DNA of 64,000 bases from Formicarius rufipectus (Eukaryota; Chordata; Aves; Passeriformes; Formicariidae). Under the pieces are notes generated by a model. That model worked only from the letters and a program-made list of their open reading frames with translations, did no database searches and had not been told where the DNA came from. Shown here one piece after another: positions 48,901 to 60,700 of this stretch (position 1 is its first letter; each line of letters begins with the position of its first letter). The stretch lies in the NCBI GenBank assembly GCA_013399695.1, contig VXAU01003159.1, positions 248,001 through 312,000 on the forward strand, read 5' to 3'. The position numbers were made by a program, and so were the translations under genes.

Positions 48901-50219
48901 GATTTAGATTAAAGAAGTTTTTTACAGTAAGAGTGGTGAGACACTGAAACAGGCTGCCCAGAGAGGAGGGAGATGCCCCAACCCTGAAAACATTCAAGGT
49001 CAAGTTGGACAGGGCTCAGAATACCGTGGCATATTTGAAAATGTCTCTGCCCATGGCAGGAGGTTTGGACTAGCGACCTTTAAAGGTCCCTTGCAACCCA
49101 GACTAGTCTGTATTCTATGATTCATGTACACCTACCTAAAGTACAGAGTTACTGTAAAAGGAGAACTCTTTTCTGAACTGCATACTGTAAAAGGCACTCT
49201 CCATTTATACTGAGATCTTGCAGTTGCAGACTTGCCACTCTGTAGGACTGAATGTTGACACTGGTGAGGGTGTGTTTTGTAATAAGAAATAATATGTTGG
49301 GTCATTTTCCCTCTCTTCTTCAGGTCAGTTTTGTGTTCCCGAAGGAATTATCTTCTCAATGCCAGTGAGGTTCCAGAATGGTAACTGGGAAGTCATAAAA
49401 GAATTAGAAATTGATGGAACGACCCAAGAAGTTCTGGAACGTTTAGCCCACGAGCTAATTCAGGTGAGGATTTCTTGTGCCTCTCGTATACCCATTCTGC
49501 CACCTATAGGCACGTTGTGATACAACCTTGAACACAGACCTTTACCCTAAGAGTTAGAGGTACATGCTGCACACGTGGACTTAGGCATGATAAAGACCAG
49601 GTATTTATAAGTGTAAGGTAGTATTTGTATGTTGAAATTAACAATTCTGTTGCCCAAAAATGGGTTGATAAAATAAGTTTACTTATATAAGTGGAGAAGT
49701 TTTGTTCCAAAGGTCTGCAGGCTTTGGATAAAACAGAAATATTACCTTTAATTTAATGTTTCTACATTCTGTACCACTGATGTTGATTTTGCTTATGTGT
49801 ATTCAGAGTATTTCTGTGCTTGAAAACATATCTTTTGGCATTTTTGCAGCTGTGACTGTGAATGAAGGCCAGATATTACTAGAATTAGGGATTTTTCAGA
49901 AAATACAAACTCAATGAGCACTGATTTCATCATGAACTTTTTTTCACTTAGTGAGGCAAAACTAATCTGTTTTTACTATTGAAATACTAAAAAGACTGGT
50001 CCAAAACTCTGCATTCTAGTTTCAATCAGTTTTGTGATCTTCAGTCATACAAGTAACATGTAATGATTATTTTGTTTTAACATATTTTAGTTTGTGCTAG
50101 AAATTAAAGCACATTAAAAGAATGAGTGATATTAAAACCACCTCTTTTTTTTTCCCATTTAGGAAAAGCTCGTTGCACTGAAGGAAATAAAAGAAATACA
50201 TCCATATGGAGAAGGCTAA
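42978..50219 (+). CDS. MDH1B: Putative malate dehydrogenase 1B, whole gene
   Basis: Exons: 42978-42999, 43513-43625, 44550-44684, 44835-44977, 45637-46139, 47133-47274, 48250-48413, 49324-49463, 50163-50219. They total 1419 bases, 472 residues, all in phase. Human is about 518, the difference being mainly a missing C-terminal tail. Residues 1-90 look glutaredoxin-like, with CPYY at 12-15. The remainder follows the lactate/malate dehydrogenase fold (LIPLLANGEVFGMTTEISIH, DVVVWGNITGSNYIDL, GEIISVGVLSEG). By eye, the residues aligned with MDH1's catalytic Asp, substrate Arg and catalytic His are Trp288, Ala291 and Ile316, so dehydrogenase activity is doubtful. The biological role is not settled. 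Expression in ciliated cells and testis is my recollection for mammals. The first ATG is supported by MAKFV matching human. Confidence 0.94.
43011..43220 (+). repeat. Purine-rich minisatellite (GGGAACAC / GGGACAC units)
   Basis: About 210 bases of imperfect 7-10 bp units such as GGGAACAC, GGGACACG and GGGGACATG, starting about 12 bases after the exon 1 donor in MDH1B intron 1. It generates long but meaningless open frames on both strands. Confidence 0.88.
43489..43503 (+). repeat. (CTG)5 beside a splice acceptor
   Basis: Five CTG units end nine bases before MDH1B exon 2, replacing part of the usual polypyrimidine tract. Confidence 0.9.
43513..43625 (+). CDS. MDH1B: MDH1B exon 2: CPYY motif
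   Basis: Bounded by ttcacag and gtaagg. Encodes RADCPYYAKAEHLADYLQAN and LPNFRVHKITQHPDKWE, nearly identical to human in the CPYYAKAE and LPNFRVHKITQHPD blocks. Confidence 0.96.
44550..44684 (+). CDS. MDH1B: MDH1B exon 3
   Basis: Bounded by acattag and gtaatg, 45 codons. Encodes QWLHDICETNGWEHRQSPII, WRELLDRGGKGQLLGGLHDF and LEYAQ. Confidence 0.96.
44835..44977 (+). CDS. MDH1B: MDH1B exon 4
   Basis: Bounded by ttcttag and gtgaga. Encodes KYYGITSMMLSEEMLAVAEE, NLQTHLEIVKENEEIKSLIK and PMHIWIT, leading into the dinucleotide-fold domain. Confidence 0.95.
45637..46139 (+). CDS. MDH1B: MDH1B exon 5: Rossmann-like domain
   Basis: Bounded by cttaccag and gtgaat, 503 bases. Encodes ASGPICYQLIPLLANGEVFG near its start and SWESAAKAMLARKLNMSTA at its end. 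The first loop reads SASGPICYQLIPLLA, not the GAAGQIAYSL motif of MDH1. Confidence 0.96.
47133..47274 (+). CDS. MDH1B: MDH1B exon 6: site of the missing catalytic His
   Basis: Bounded by gttacag and gtaccg. Encodes VKDVVVWGNITGSNYIDLSH, AKLYGYDSAICGPANFQRPL and LNMIYD. Active MDH1 has WGNHS at this place; here it is WGNIT. Confidence 0.95.
47362..47399 (+). repeat. 19-bp direct duplication
   Basis: AGGTTTTTGTTTCCAAGA plus one base occurs twice in tandem, in MDH1B intron 6. Confidence 0.9.
48250..48413 (+). CDS. MDH1B: MDH1B exon 7
   Basis: Bounded by ttggtag and gtaaac. Encodes EWIHSEILSAWSSLSSRVGH, CTGMLPAHAVATVLQYWHHG and SPPGEIISVGVLSE. Confidence 0.95.
48875..49124 (+). repeat. CR1 LINE 3' end in MDH1B intron 7
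   Basis: Typical CR1 3' sequence in sense orientation: 'gaaacaggctgcccagagag', 'tctctgcccatggcaggagg', 'gacctttaaaggtcccttgc', and a terminal 'attctatgattcatg'. Confidence 0.93.
49324..49463 (+). CDS. MDH1B: MDH1B exon 8
   Basis: Bounded by cttcttcag and gtgagg. Encodes QFCVPEGIIFSMPVRFQNGN, WEVIKELEIDGTTQEVLERL and AHELIQ. Confidence 0.95.
50163..50219 (+). CDS. MDH1B: MDH1B exon 9: short C-terminus
   Basis: Acceptor cccatttag. Encodes EKLVALKEIKEIHPYGEG and TAA. The C-terminal extension of about 45 residues known from human is absent. Confidence 0.88.
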   Translation, partial: EKLVALKEIKEIHPYGEG

Positions 50220-51282
50220 AACCCCCACATCTTTTCTCGAGATTTCTGTGCTGCTTTTTCTACCTAATTTGCTTTTCAAGTCCTCGGTTCTCATTCATCA
50301 GAATAAGAACAGAAGACCATAAAAGCATGGTTTTGGTTTTGTTTTTTTCACTTTTTCCCTATTCTCAAATTTTGAAATCCCTGCACTTTTCCAGTGTTGT
50401 AGCCATTCCTTTCTAATTTTTAGTCCTATAGACCTTATCTCTAGTTAGTTTTCTTTCTCCTTTCCTTCAGATCCTTTCCAGTACTTTTATATCAGCACTT
50501 ACCATACTATGAGCTGTTCTTCTCTGTTAAGAGCAGGCTGTAGAATGGGGAAACTGTTTGGAGCTGGATGCCCAGAGCCTGTAGTGAGCATAGAAGCCTT
50601 TTGTTTATCCTTGTTTGTTTCTCGGGAAAGGACTACAGACACAATAAGATATTTTTGATAATACAAGGTTTAATTATTTGGCTAATCATAACCTTGTTTA
50701 ACCCAGACAGGAAATTCCCAGTAAGATAAGAGTGCCCTTCTCTGTCTGCCCTCTATTTATATGGCACTGCCCTTCTGTAGATCTGCCCCATTCCTCTAGT
50801 GGCTGTGTTAAACACTGAGGCCTTCCCACTGCTAGCACCTGTCTGCTTAGTTGTGGCCTTCTCATGTGCCATCAGTATCAGGTGTTCAAATATTCCCAAA
50901 ATGCCCTGCTTATCTCCTTGTATGTGTAAGTATTTTAGGAGTCTGGAAGAAAATACCTAATGTTTTTGCATTTTTTACAGAAATGGAAACCTTACCTACT
51001 GAGTCACTTTAGTCAGAGTTGTTTGGAAGAGAAAATGCTGGAAATTCCCATACTAAAATAAGGCTTTCATTGCTTGAAAGAGGAAACTACAAAAAAAAAT
51101 GTAAACATGGTCATAACTTTTGCAGTATCTTCCTTGTTAAAAACCAGGAAATCTCTAGGCAGAAAATTATTTCAAAACCAATGTGAATATAGCCTTCTTA
51201 ATCTGGAGACCACAATATAATTCCTACAGATTTTAAGGAGTCTAGGATTTAATTTTCATCCAACAATTAATTTCTTCAGACC

Positions 51283-51288
51283 AATAAA
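51283..51288 (+). terminator. Candidate MDH1B polyadenylation signal
   Basis: The first plus-strand AATAAA noticed after the MDH1B stop, about 1.06 kb downstream. Others lie further on, near 52.2, 53.6 and 54.4 kb, so the 3' end is not fixed by sequence alone. Confidence 0.35.
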
Positions 51289-54200
51289 CTGTTGCAAAAA
51301 CATAGTTTAATGTCTAAAATATTCATATTATGAAAATATTGAGCAGGACTATCACACCTAGAATAGCAGTTTTCTAACTCCAGATACTTGTTTCAGATGT
51401 ATTCAAAGACAATACTTGTGTAAAAATATATCTTCTTAGGCAAAGTTGATTTTTAACACAAAAATATAAGTCCATCTCCTTAGTGACAGGATCATTTTTG
51501 AACCCGTGGTATTTTTATTTATCTCATGAGTTTCAACGGAATACTCATATGTTTTAAGTCATACATGCAATTAATTAAGTCCTTGTCTGAAAAGAATTGT
51601 TGAGGAACCGCTTTCACTTGTGTGTCTTTGGTGTCTTAAAAGATGGAGACTGTTAGTGTAATGTTACTATACTTGCTAATTTTTATCCATTATATTTAAA
51701 GCAAAATAGAAAACTTCCTGTTCTTTAAATCCGATATATGTTATTGGAATTAATTCATTATTTCTGTTCAAGTGAAGGCTAAAGCTCCAAGCAGTGGTAG
51801 ACTTCTTATACGGGGAAACCAGGAGAGTATATGCTGTATATAGGAGATGTTCACATGGAAATTGTAGAGGCAGGTGTGGTAGAAAGTCATGAAGAAAGGG
51901 GCTAGGAATCATTAATTTCATGAGGAAGTGGTCTCCACAGAATTAGTTTCTACTATATGCACAGAAAATTGGCTGAGGAGCATCTGGAGGTAGAAGTCTC
52001 AGGAGAGCATAGTGGGGAAGTAGTTTGTTCCATAGCTTCTCCAAGACAGAAGAGAAAAAGTTATCTTCTCAAATTTCTATTTACATTTGGGGTTTTTTTT
52101 CTATATGTAATATCATTTAGCAGTCTTTTTTAATTGTTTTATTCTGCCTGTGGAGATAGTAGTTCAAATAAACTGCAATTCAAGCACCAACACTGCACAG
52201 CTGCTAATGAGAAGGAAAATAGCTGTTTCTGCAATATATAAGCAGACTTATCAGACTTCTGAGTCACTAGCTGAAAACCTTTCTTTCTCAGAGTCTTGGG
52301 GGAGAAAGAAAAATATGTTTGGGGTGTCTCTTGTATCCTAGATTATTCTAACTGGATGTACCTAGTGGTCTGCAGAGAAATTCAGGTCTTCTCTCTTGAA
52401 AGTGTAATAGAATGGAGTAGTTTCTCTTCCTAGCTTTTGCTTGGGAGAGAAAGAAAAAAAATAAAAATAGTAGGAAAGCTAAAATATGGTAACATATTCA
52501 AAGTTGGTTACAGTTGTAACACGGCGACTGACTCAGTCATCAATAAGTTTGGGTTTTCTCTATGTAATAAGCAATTTCCAGTACACATTTTCTCACAGGT
52601 TACCACGTAATGCCATATATGCAGGATATTCATAGCATGGATGACTCCTACTACCTGAGTGTTAGAGTAGCTATTAAAAAATTTATGAAAAAGGGCTTTA
52701 AGCTAAATGTGTGTGTCTTAAAATGTTATATGTATTCTGCATAAACCCTAGCATTTAGGTATTGTGAAGAGTGTGTTAGCTTTCTGGTTGGTCTGAACAG
52801 TCCTTACTCTAGGACATTACCACTAGGGCTTACTGTTTTTCTTTTTAGTGTAGCTGCACCAACTGTTTGTTACAGCACACTGTGCTTTCTGAATTACTGT
52901 GCCAGCTTCCACCTCAGTTTCAGTCTCTATAGCAACACTGTTTCTCAACCACTGGGAGATGCTTAGTAAAGGCCCCTCAATTTAGAAATACTGCACTCCA
53001 ACCATAAAAAAAATGCTTTGAAACAAAGATCAAAGAAGTTTTATCTTTAATAATTCAGGATGATTATTACTATTTAATTAGTGTTCTCTGTTTTGACTGC
53101 TTAGACAATTACCTGATACTTTGATCTGGGCCTTTGCCAGGCATTTGTTGTGAGCAGCATTAATTTGAAGGCAAAACCTTTAGAACTGTGTCTTGAAGTC
53201 AACTTTTAAGTGCTGTAAAACTACTGGACTTCTCTGGAAGTGTCATCTGATTTCTGGGCCTTTAGTAAATAATGAGAGAAAGGTAAGAGCAGCTACTGTA
53301 TATAAGAGAAGACAGTAATTTTGGCCTTTGAACAAAGCATAGAAGGTGTTCACCACTCACAGGAAACAAAAATAATTGTAGGTTATTTTATGCATATTTA
53401 AAATGTTGATCGTATGTTGTTTGATTTCAAAAGAAGAAAAGTCTCTGTGATGAAGTCAGCTGATCTGTTGTGAGATTTCTGCCTTATTTTATGTGTCTTG
53501 TCTTTCTCTGTACTCTTAATTATGCAGCATGTTTAAAAATTCATTTTATTTGCTACAGTATGTATTCTGAGAACCTGTAAAGCAAACAAAGTACATATAA
53601 GTAATAAAATGTTACTTGTCTTTTCACATTCCAATAGGATTGAAGAAAAAGGCTGGTCTTGTTCTTCACATAAGAGTATTTGTGTTAATGGGATCAAGAT
53701 TTATAACTGTAAAAATTTATCTCCTGTACATTTCTACATAATTTTAGTTTTTTTCTTCATTTGTTTTCTGTATGGGTTTTTCATTATTAAAGGGCACAAG
53801 CAGCTGAAATATAACACACTGACTGAAATAGTGTAAATGAGCGAAGTTAGTTCAGATGTGATGGCTGGCAGATACTGCTTCTGCTTTCTTATTCTGTTCA
53901 TTATAAAGCAGATGTGCCAACACTGATGTAGATCCTGTACATTTCACCCAGGCACTCCTACTGCAGTCAAGATCTGGACTGTCCACAGGGTTTTGTATAT
54001 AAAAATGTTGACTGTACATACATTAATAATGCCTTTTGTAACTTTTTGGAGGGAGGATTCCTAGGTATGTTGTTGTATAGTGGTGGGCAGTTTGGTAAAA
54101 CACAAAACCACATACTTAACTTTGAGACCATTTCTATTATTTGTACCCTAGTACAAGGCTATAGTGTCTTTATCCATATGGGTCATTTAAATGTTAGACA

Positions 54201-57200
54201 TTGCACTGTACTGGATAGAGGTCTTGTCATCTTACAGTTTGTATCTAGTGCTCATAGATTATGCATGCTGTATAATTCAGTAAGGATCTGTTCTTATTTG
54301 AATAAGCAGATTCTAATGAGTGCTCATTAAAATGAGTTTAACCTGTATGTTTTTACATTCATTCCATCCTCTTTCTTTATTTTATGTACATTTGGTGCAG
54401 AATAAAAAAGGAGGAAAATATGAGGCAAACTGTGTATTTGTAAGTTTACCTTCTAGGTTTCTTACAAAACATGTAGCTTTCAATAAGCACATGTTTAATT
54501 CATTGCTTAGGCTCTTCTGATTCCGTTGACTTGCCTACATTGACTTTTCTGTCAAGCTGTGCAGAGGCATCTACTACTGCACGTATTTTAGGTCTAATTG
54601 TATCATATTTGCATATATACTGCATATAAATTTGCATATGTGTGTGTATATATATATATGCACAAAGTTACATGCCTATGTAAGTGCTGGACAGGACTGT
54701 AGTCTTGCAGAACCCAGTGTTGAGTCCAAGCTCTAAATCTTAGTAAGAAAGAAAATAGTAGAATAGTGGAAAAGAATTCCAGTAAAAACTGTGGCATTGT
54801 AGTCTTTAATGAAAAGTTATTAAAGCAAATCTGTATCCCATTATTTTAAGCATTTATAGGTTATTTAGAGATTGAAACACAAAGTGGCAGCTTTCACGAG
54901 TTAAAATGGTGAGAAGCATATTTATGATAGATTCAACAATTATAGATCATTGAATATTTGTGCTTCATAATTGGGCAGTATTCTGTCATGTTAATGACAA
55001 ATGATCAATAATTCCCACTGGAAAAATATAATAAGTGAACATTTGTTTAGGTTTCAATTTATTGTTAAATTTTAAATTGTTTCCAACTATTTAATTTTGT
55101 TTATTATAGCAAAATTTCCCATTTTTCACCACAATAAGCCATATACGTGACCTTAGTAATCTCATAAAACTTAGCTCCATTATACCTAATGTTTTGCAAC
55201 TGTAGTGTTAACTGATTGTTACTATAATTAATTAATATTTATATTTTTGTATTTGAAAATATAATGTAGTTTAGAGCATTAATATTAATCTCTCCTGAGG
55301 GGAGACAGTTATTATTATTATCATCAGATACATAATAACTTTTTCTTTCAGAGTTGTTTAAATAAGTAGATTCATGGATACACTTCTTTTTTCCCATCCG
55401 TGTCAGCTCAATAAGAAGTAATGTCAACTCAGATGAAAACGTAAGTTCTGTTTGAGAATTTTAGAAAATACTTTGAGCAATTGCAATCAATGAATCTTGG
55501 GAAGAGTCTGGTTTAAAGTTATGCCCTCTATGACTGGAAATTGTACACTATGAACTGTGTAGTAATCCTGCATGTAAATACTGGACTCTTACAGTGAAAG
55601 ATTCCATTTCCTGTACTTGAAACTGTTTTGAGAATTGGCTTTGCCCTGCTACAATTTTGCAATTACTTGAGTTACTCCTACTTTATGCTGAGCAGACTTC
55701 TTGCAATTTGCTGGCATTTCTCTGCACATGGCTCCGAAACTATTATGTTGTTTTATGTAATTCTGTTTAATTTCTGAAATGCAACCAGTAAATTGTTCAG
55801 ATTAAAACATTTTATTTGAATGGTTCAATATGTCTCTGTCTGGAATACGTGCTTTTACACTTTGGTTTGTTTTGTTATAGAATGCCTAATGCCATCTGTT
55901 CATTTCAAATGGATCCAGACTTGCAGGGTGAGGATTTTTCTTAATTTTTTCTCAACTTTTCTCAAGAGGCATTTCTATGTCTTTTTTAATAGAAACTACT
56001 GAATTGTAAAGAAGTCATGCCACCTTCAGAATTTCTGTACTGTGGCACATAAATGACAAATTACACAGTTGTAATGTCCTACCTTTATTTCTGGATCTGC
56101 CTTGCCACCTTCCTAGCCATTCTCACATTGTCTTGTGGAATGGTCAGGCACACAGGGGCCATGTTCCCTAATTTAGAGTATATGCTAAGTTTTTTCCCAT
56201 ACTCTCGGATAGGCATGAAGGATGTCCATACACTCCCTTTCTGAGTGCAAACTCTTGGCAGGTATTTCATGTGCTACAGAGCAAGTAGCAGAAATGCAGA
56301 ACCAGCAGGTAACCAGCTGAAGATACCAGAGAACAACACACTCTTTTGTATGTGCAGGAGCTACTTTGTAATCATCTCAACAAAGTGTGTTTATGCTTCC
56401 TGAGGTGAAGTTTGACACACTGCAGAATGATTAAATACTAGTTTTCTATCCAAAGGATAAACTCCATTATTATGAGAAATTAAAGAGTTTAATGCCCCTA
56501 AATAACTTCTCAGTAATAATAATCCTAAAATGCTTTGTATTTTATTTGGGCATTTTATCTTTGGTATTTTACTTGTGTGCTCTCACAAGTTGATTCTGAA
56601 ACTGGTCTTACCAGGCACAGAATGCCCAACTTTGAGGCCACATTTTGTCTGTAAGGATGAACTTGAATTGAGTAGCAGATGGCTACTGAAACATATTCCC
56701 TTCACTTGGAAAGTCATCTTGCACATGAAAGGTGTTTGATTCGGATCATGTGTATGTTTCTAGCATTTGTATTTGAAAATAAGCATTTGGAATTTAATCC
56801 ACGGCCTACTGAAAACTGTGGGAGCCTTTCTGATACCTTCAGAAGGGCTTTGGATCAGTTTACTGAAGAAAGAGAACTGATGATGCATGGAAGTCAAAAC
56901 TCATTTTTCACATTGTATGACATGCTACACTACATCTCCAAATAATATCACAAAACATAGTATGACAAGAACAGGACTAAACAGTTGGTAGAGCAGTTAT
57001 TGGCTTCTTTCTATAGCTTAGGCAGCATCTGGGAACCAGCAGAGCCCATAATTTGCTGGCTATTAATATTGATCTGGCGTGTTTGTGGGAAACTGTTGCA
57101 CACAGATTGGCTTGTTTCCAGACTGAAAAGTGTTTTGTGAGTTATTTCCACTCAGTTATGCGTATTTGTTGCTTATCTTTAACCTTAATCAACTGTGTGT

Positions 57201-57715
57201 AACTCTTCCTCCCTAAAGTACAGGGAGAAGGAGTCTCTGAGGACAGGAGGATAACTGATAAATACGGTTCTAAAGTTTAGTGAGCAAACCTTTTTTTGAC
57301 CTTGAAGTTCTAGGTATGTGTATAGAGTGTTAGGTATAGATCATGTTCAGCAGCCCTTGCTTTCCACTCAGTAAAATATCCTTTAGTGATATGAAAGAAA
57401 GTAGATGAAATCATGTAAGGGTATGGGACTTAGTCAAGCAGCTTGAGTGGGATTGCTAAGCAGAAATATAAAAAGCCAGTTGCTCTGGTAAATTGCTTAT
57501 CTTCCTCTGCAAGAGTCACAGATACTGATCTTGACAGAAGACTTATTTAATGCTTGAAACAATATGCATCCAAAATAATAACCCTGGTTTGTAGACTGAC
57601 AAACGTTCCTTGTAGAAAAGCATCTCTGATCAAGAAACCTTTTTGCCTGAAGAAATATTATTTCATTATGATCTTGGCTAAAAGTACGCACAGTGCATAA
57701 CCGTTTTTCTAATCC
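51289..57715. other. Intergenic region between MDH1B and DYTN
   Basis: AT-rich, with no supported exon on either strand. It contains several plus-strand AATAAA words and a TG/TA microsatellite near 54.65 kb. The part at about 53.6-54.4 kb has a 3'-UTR-like composition but no gene to attach it to except a possible long MDH1B UTR. Confidence 0.5.
54639..54659 (+). repeat. (TG)n(TA)n microsatellite
   Basis: A TG run continues directly into a TA run in intergenic DNA. Confidence 0.9.
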
Positions 57716-57758
57716 ATGAGTAAACTTGATTCCCAAAGAATCAAGTGTGCTCTATACG
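57716..57758 (+). CDS. DYTN: DYTN exon 1 (probable start)
   Basis: ATG, then MSKLDSQRIKCALY plus one base, then a strong gtaagt donor. Phase 1 fits exon 2 (G|AA, Glu). The residues themselves are not conserved with human, so this rests on phase, donor strength and position. Confidence 0.65.
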
Positions 57759-60700
57759 GTAAGTTCTATTTTTATAATTGTGTCACTGATTACAAGAAGA
57801 CCATTTTCCCCACCAAGCTATTTGAAAAAACAATTTTTTTTCCCCAAGATTTTCCTTCAGAGTTTTGATTGACTCCAAACTCCAAAAGTTGGTTGTTTTG
57901 ATTTTTAGTCAGTTTTAAAAGAACCGCTCTATTGTAATGTGTGTTTGTTTTCTTTCACAGAAGCTTTCAGTGATGTTCAGAACTCCGTCTACAGAACAGC
58001 CCTAAAACTACGCTCAGTACAAAGTCTGTGCCAGTGTTAGTAGCCAAAGAGAACTGTATGCTTTTATAGGAAAAAGAATCTGCAAAAAAAATTTGCATTG
58101 CTGTCATCATGTATTATTGTGCTACTTTTCTCTCTCATTTTCCACCTGAGAATCTCAGAATGCATATGAACACTTAAGATCTAGATAATGCTTCATATAC
58201 AATTGATTGTTTTTTCCTTTTGAGTGTCAGTGGAAATACATTAGTAAATTTTTAAGGTTATTGGGTGATTCAAATTATTATTGCAGTCTTCAACAGTGCT
58301 GTGTAGACATCAATGGCAATTATTAATCTTTATCTGTGCACTATTATGCTCATGGAAAGTCAAATTCTCATGTGTTTCTTAGTAGTTGATTTGTTGGAAA
58401 TAATCATGGATCATTGAAAATGCATTGACTGGCACTATTATTGATATGAGTATTAATGAGAGCAAAATACCAGTAGACCAGAAAACCCCAGGGTAGCATT
58501 CATTCTTCCTGTCGTTGAAGTGAGAGAGAATTCTGTGCAAGCAAAGAATTGTGGAACAAAGTCCTGGTCACCTAGATTACTTTGAAATTACTGGATGTAA
58601 ATTCAGTAAATCTTGAGTTTTTCATCTGAAACAGTCTGTTGTTGAAAAGGCACAATGTTGCATGTGAGGTCTTCAGGGTAACATAGAAAAGATGACTAGT
58701 TGTTGGCCTTGGTCATATTTTTTTCATTTGGGCACAACCACAGGTACTGTTTTTCGTTACCTTCTTTGCCTAGTCCTTCATGTCACCTCTAGGCCTTCAG
58801 AGAATCTAGCCTCTATTCCTCCTTGAACTTTGGTGACCAAGTTGATCACATGTCACTTGGTGACATGAGTTTCCAGGTTCAGATTCACTCACATTGTAAC
58901 TTTCCTGTCTGTGCTGGAAAGACCACTAGAACATATTCTAGATTCTCTGCTGTTTCAGCAATCTACAGACTTCCAGTCTACTACAGTCTTGTATGCTAAT
59001 TGATCATGCCTCTCTGGTACTGAAGGTGGCCTATAAGAAGCCATAACTCTCTTCCTATGGGATGTTAGTTATTCCATGGGACATTTATAATACAGCCTCC
59101 TTACCCCTTTATTTGCCATTTGCACCCCTCTTTTCTTTGTTTGTGCATAAGGAGAACGCTTATATCAAAGCATGGATTGTTTTCACAGGTGAGCTTTTTC
59201 CTGCAGTACTGAATGATGTATAGTTTTATACTATCTATATATAGAATGAAACTTGCATCTGTAATTTGGATGCAGTTGATCATACTATTTTCCTCTATAA
59301 TTTTGATGCAATTATGCATGCTATTTTCTCCCCTTCCAAAATCACATTTAGGGAATTTTAGTTGAGCTGTTCTATCTTTGTGGCCTCACAAGTTTTCCTA
59401 CATCCATAAACCCAGCAAGACTTTTCTCAGATTATTTCCCTTTTATGTTGCATACTGTTTTAGACTTCATTTTACAGACTTGTTCTAGCTAGGCATTTCT
59501 AATAAGAAATTGTCATGCTTCCATTCATGAAAAGGCAGGGATCCTCATTCATTTCTTCCTTAATTTTCCCACAGTGGATTTGTGTGATGTTTCTCTGATT
59601 CAGCACATCCTATCAAGTGAACAGAGCCAGACGGAAGAGCAGGTTTCTCTGGACACACAGCAAATCTCTAGAATGTTGACGAAACTGTTCCAAAGGGCAA
59701 GATTAGAAAAACCAGGACAGGTAGATACAAGAGCCGCTGAATTCACGTTGGGTCTGCTAGTTGCCATGTATGACAGGTAAGAAGAAGGATAAATGTAAAT
59801 CCATCATGAAGTATCATAGACTGGATTTTTAGAAGGGACTTTAAAGATCATCTAGCTCCCACCCCAAGTCCTGCTAGACTACGTGGGTCTCTAACACTCC
59901 CACACACTTTCTGTATGAAACTCTCAGATATGGTGGGGTTTTGCTTGGTATGCAAACTGGGAGTTCAGCTGTTGGAATATGAGGCACAAAGCTATATCAG
60001 CGGAACAGTGGTCAAATGTTTTCAAAACTGTCTGGAAATTCAGACTTTGCAGGCCATGCTGGCTTTTCCTCTGAATAGCTTTACAGAGAGTAACATTTCT
60101 GACTTCCAAGGTACTTTGATACACTCCTAAAAAAGAATCCTTTTTTTGTTTTTGCCTCTGAGGGACAAGTACCCATGCAAAGGTCAAGAATTTGCCAGTC
60201 ACTTTTCATTTTTCTTCAGCTTAAGAACTTAATCAACCAATTATGAAACAAAATTGATGTCTCATACCTAAGCTGTTATGATCAGCTCCTGTGAAATAAC
60301 AAATAGTTTCTGTGAGTATATAAGGAAGCAGCTCACAGAGTTTATTTTTCTCATGTATTGTTTGTGAATAATGAATTCATTAAAGTCAGGATTGGTTTGT
60401 GATTGTATCTGATTTAAAAGAGAAAGGCTAAGTTTGTTGTACATTTTATTTGCTGTGAGTGAAATTTATTCCCTTACACATCAAAGTTTTTTACTGAAAG
60501 TGAGTGAGATGTAAGTGGTCTCCAGGACTTTTTCTTGAAGCAGTATTCATTAATAATATGATTGCTACTGCTGAAGGTCCCGTATTGTCAATGTTTTTTG
60601 TGCTTAAAAAAATCAATTAAAGCTAAGAATAAGCTGGTGTATTAAGAAATAAAGATTGAAACATCAAGAGTATTTTCTAATTTGTATGCACTGTAGGGAA

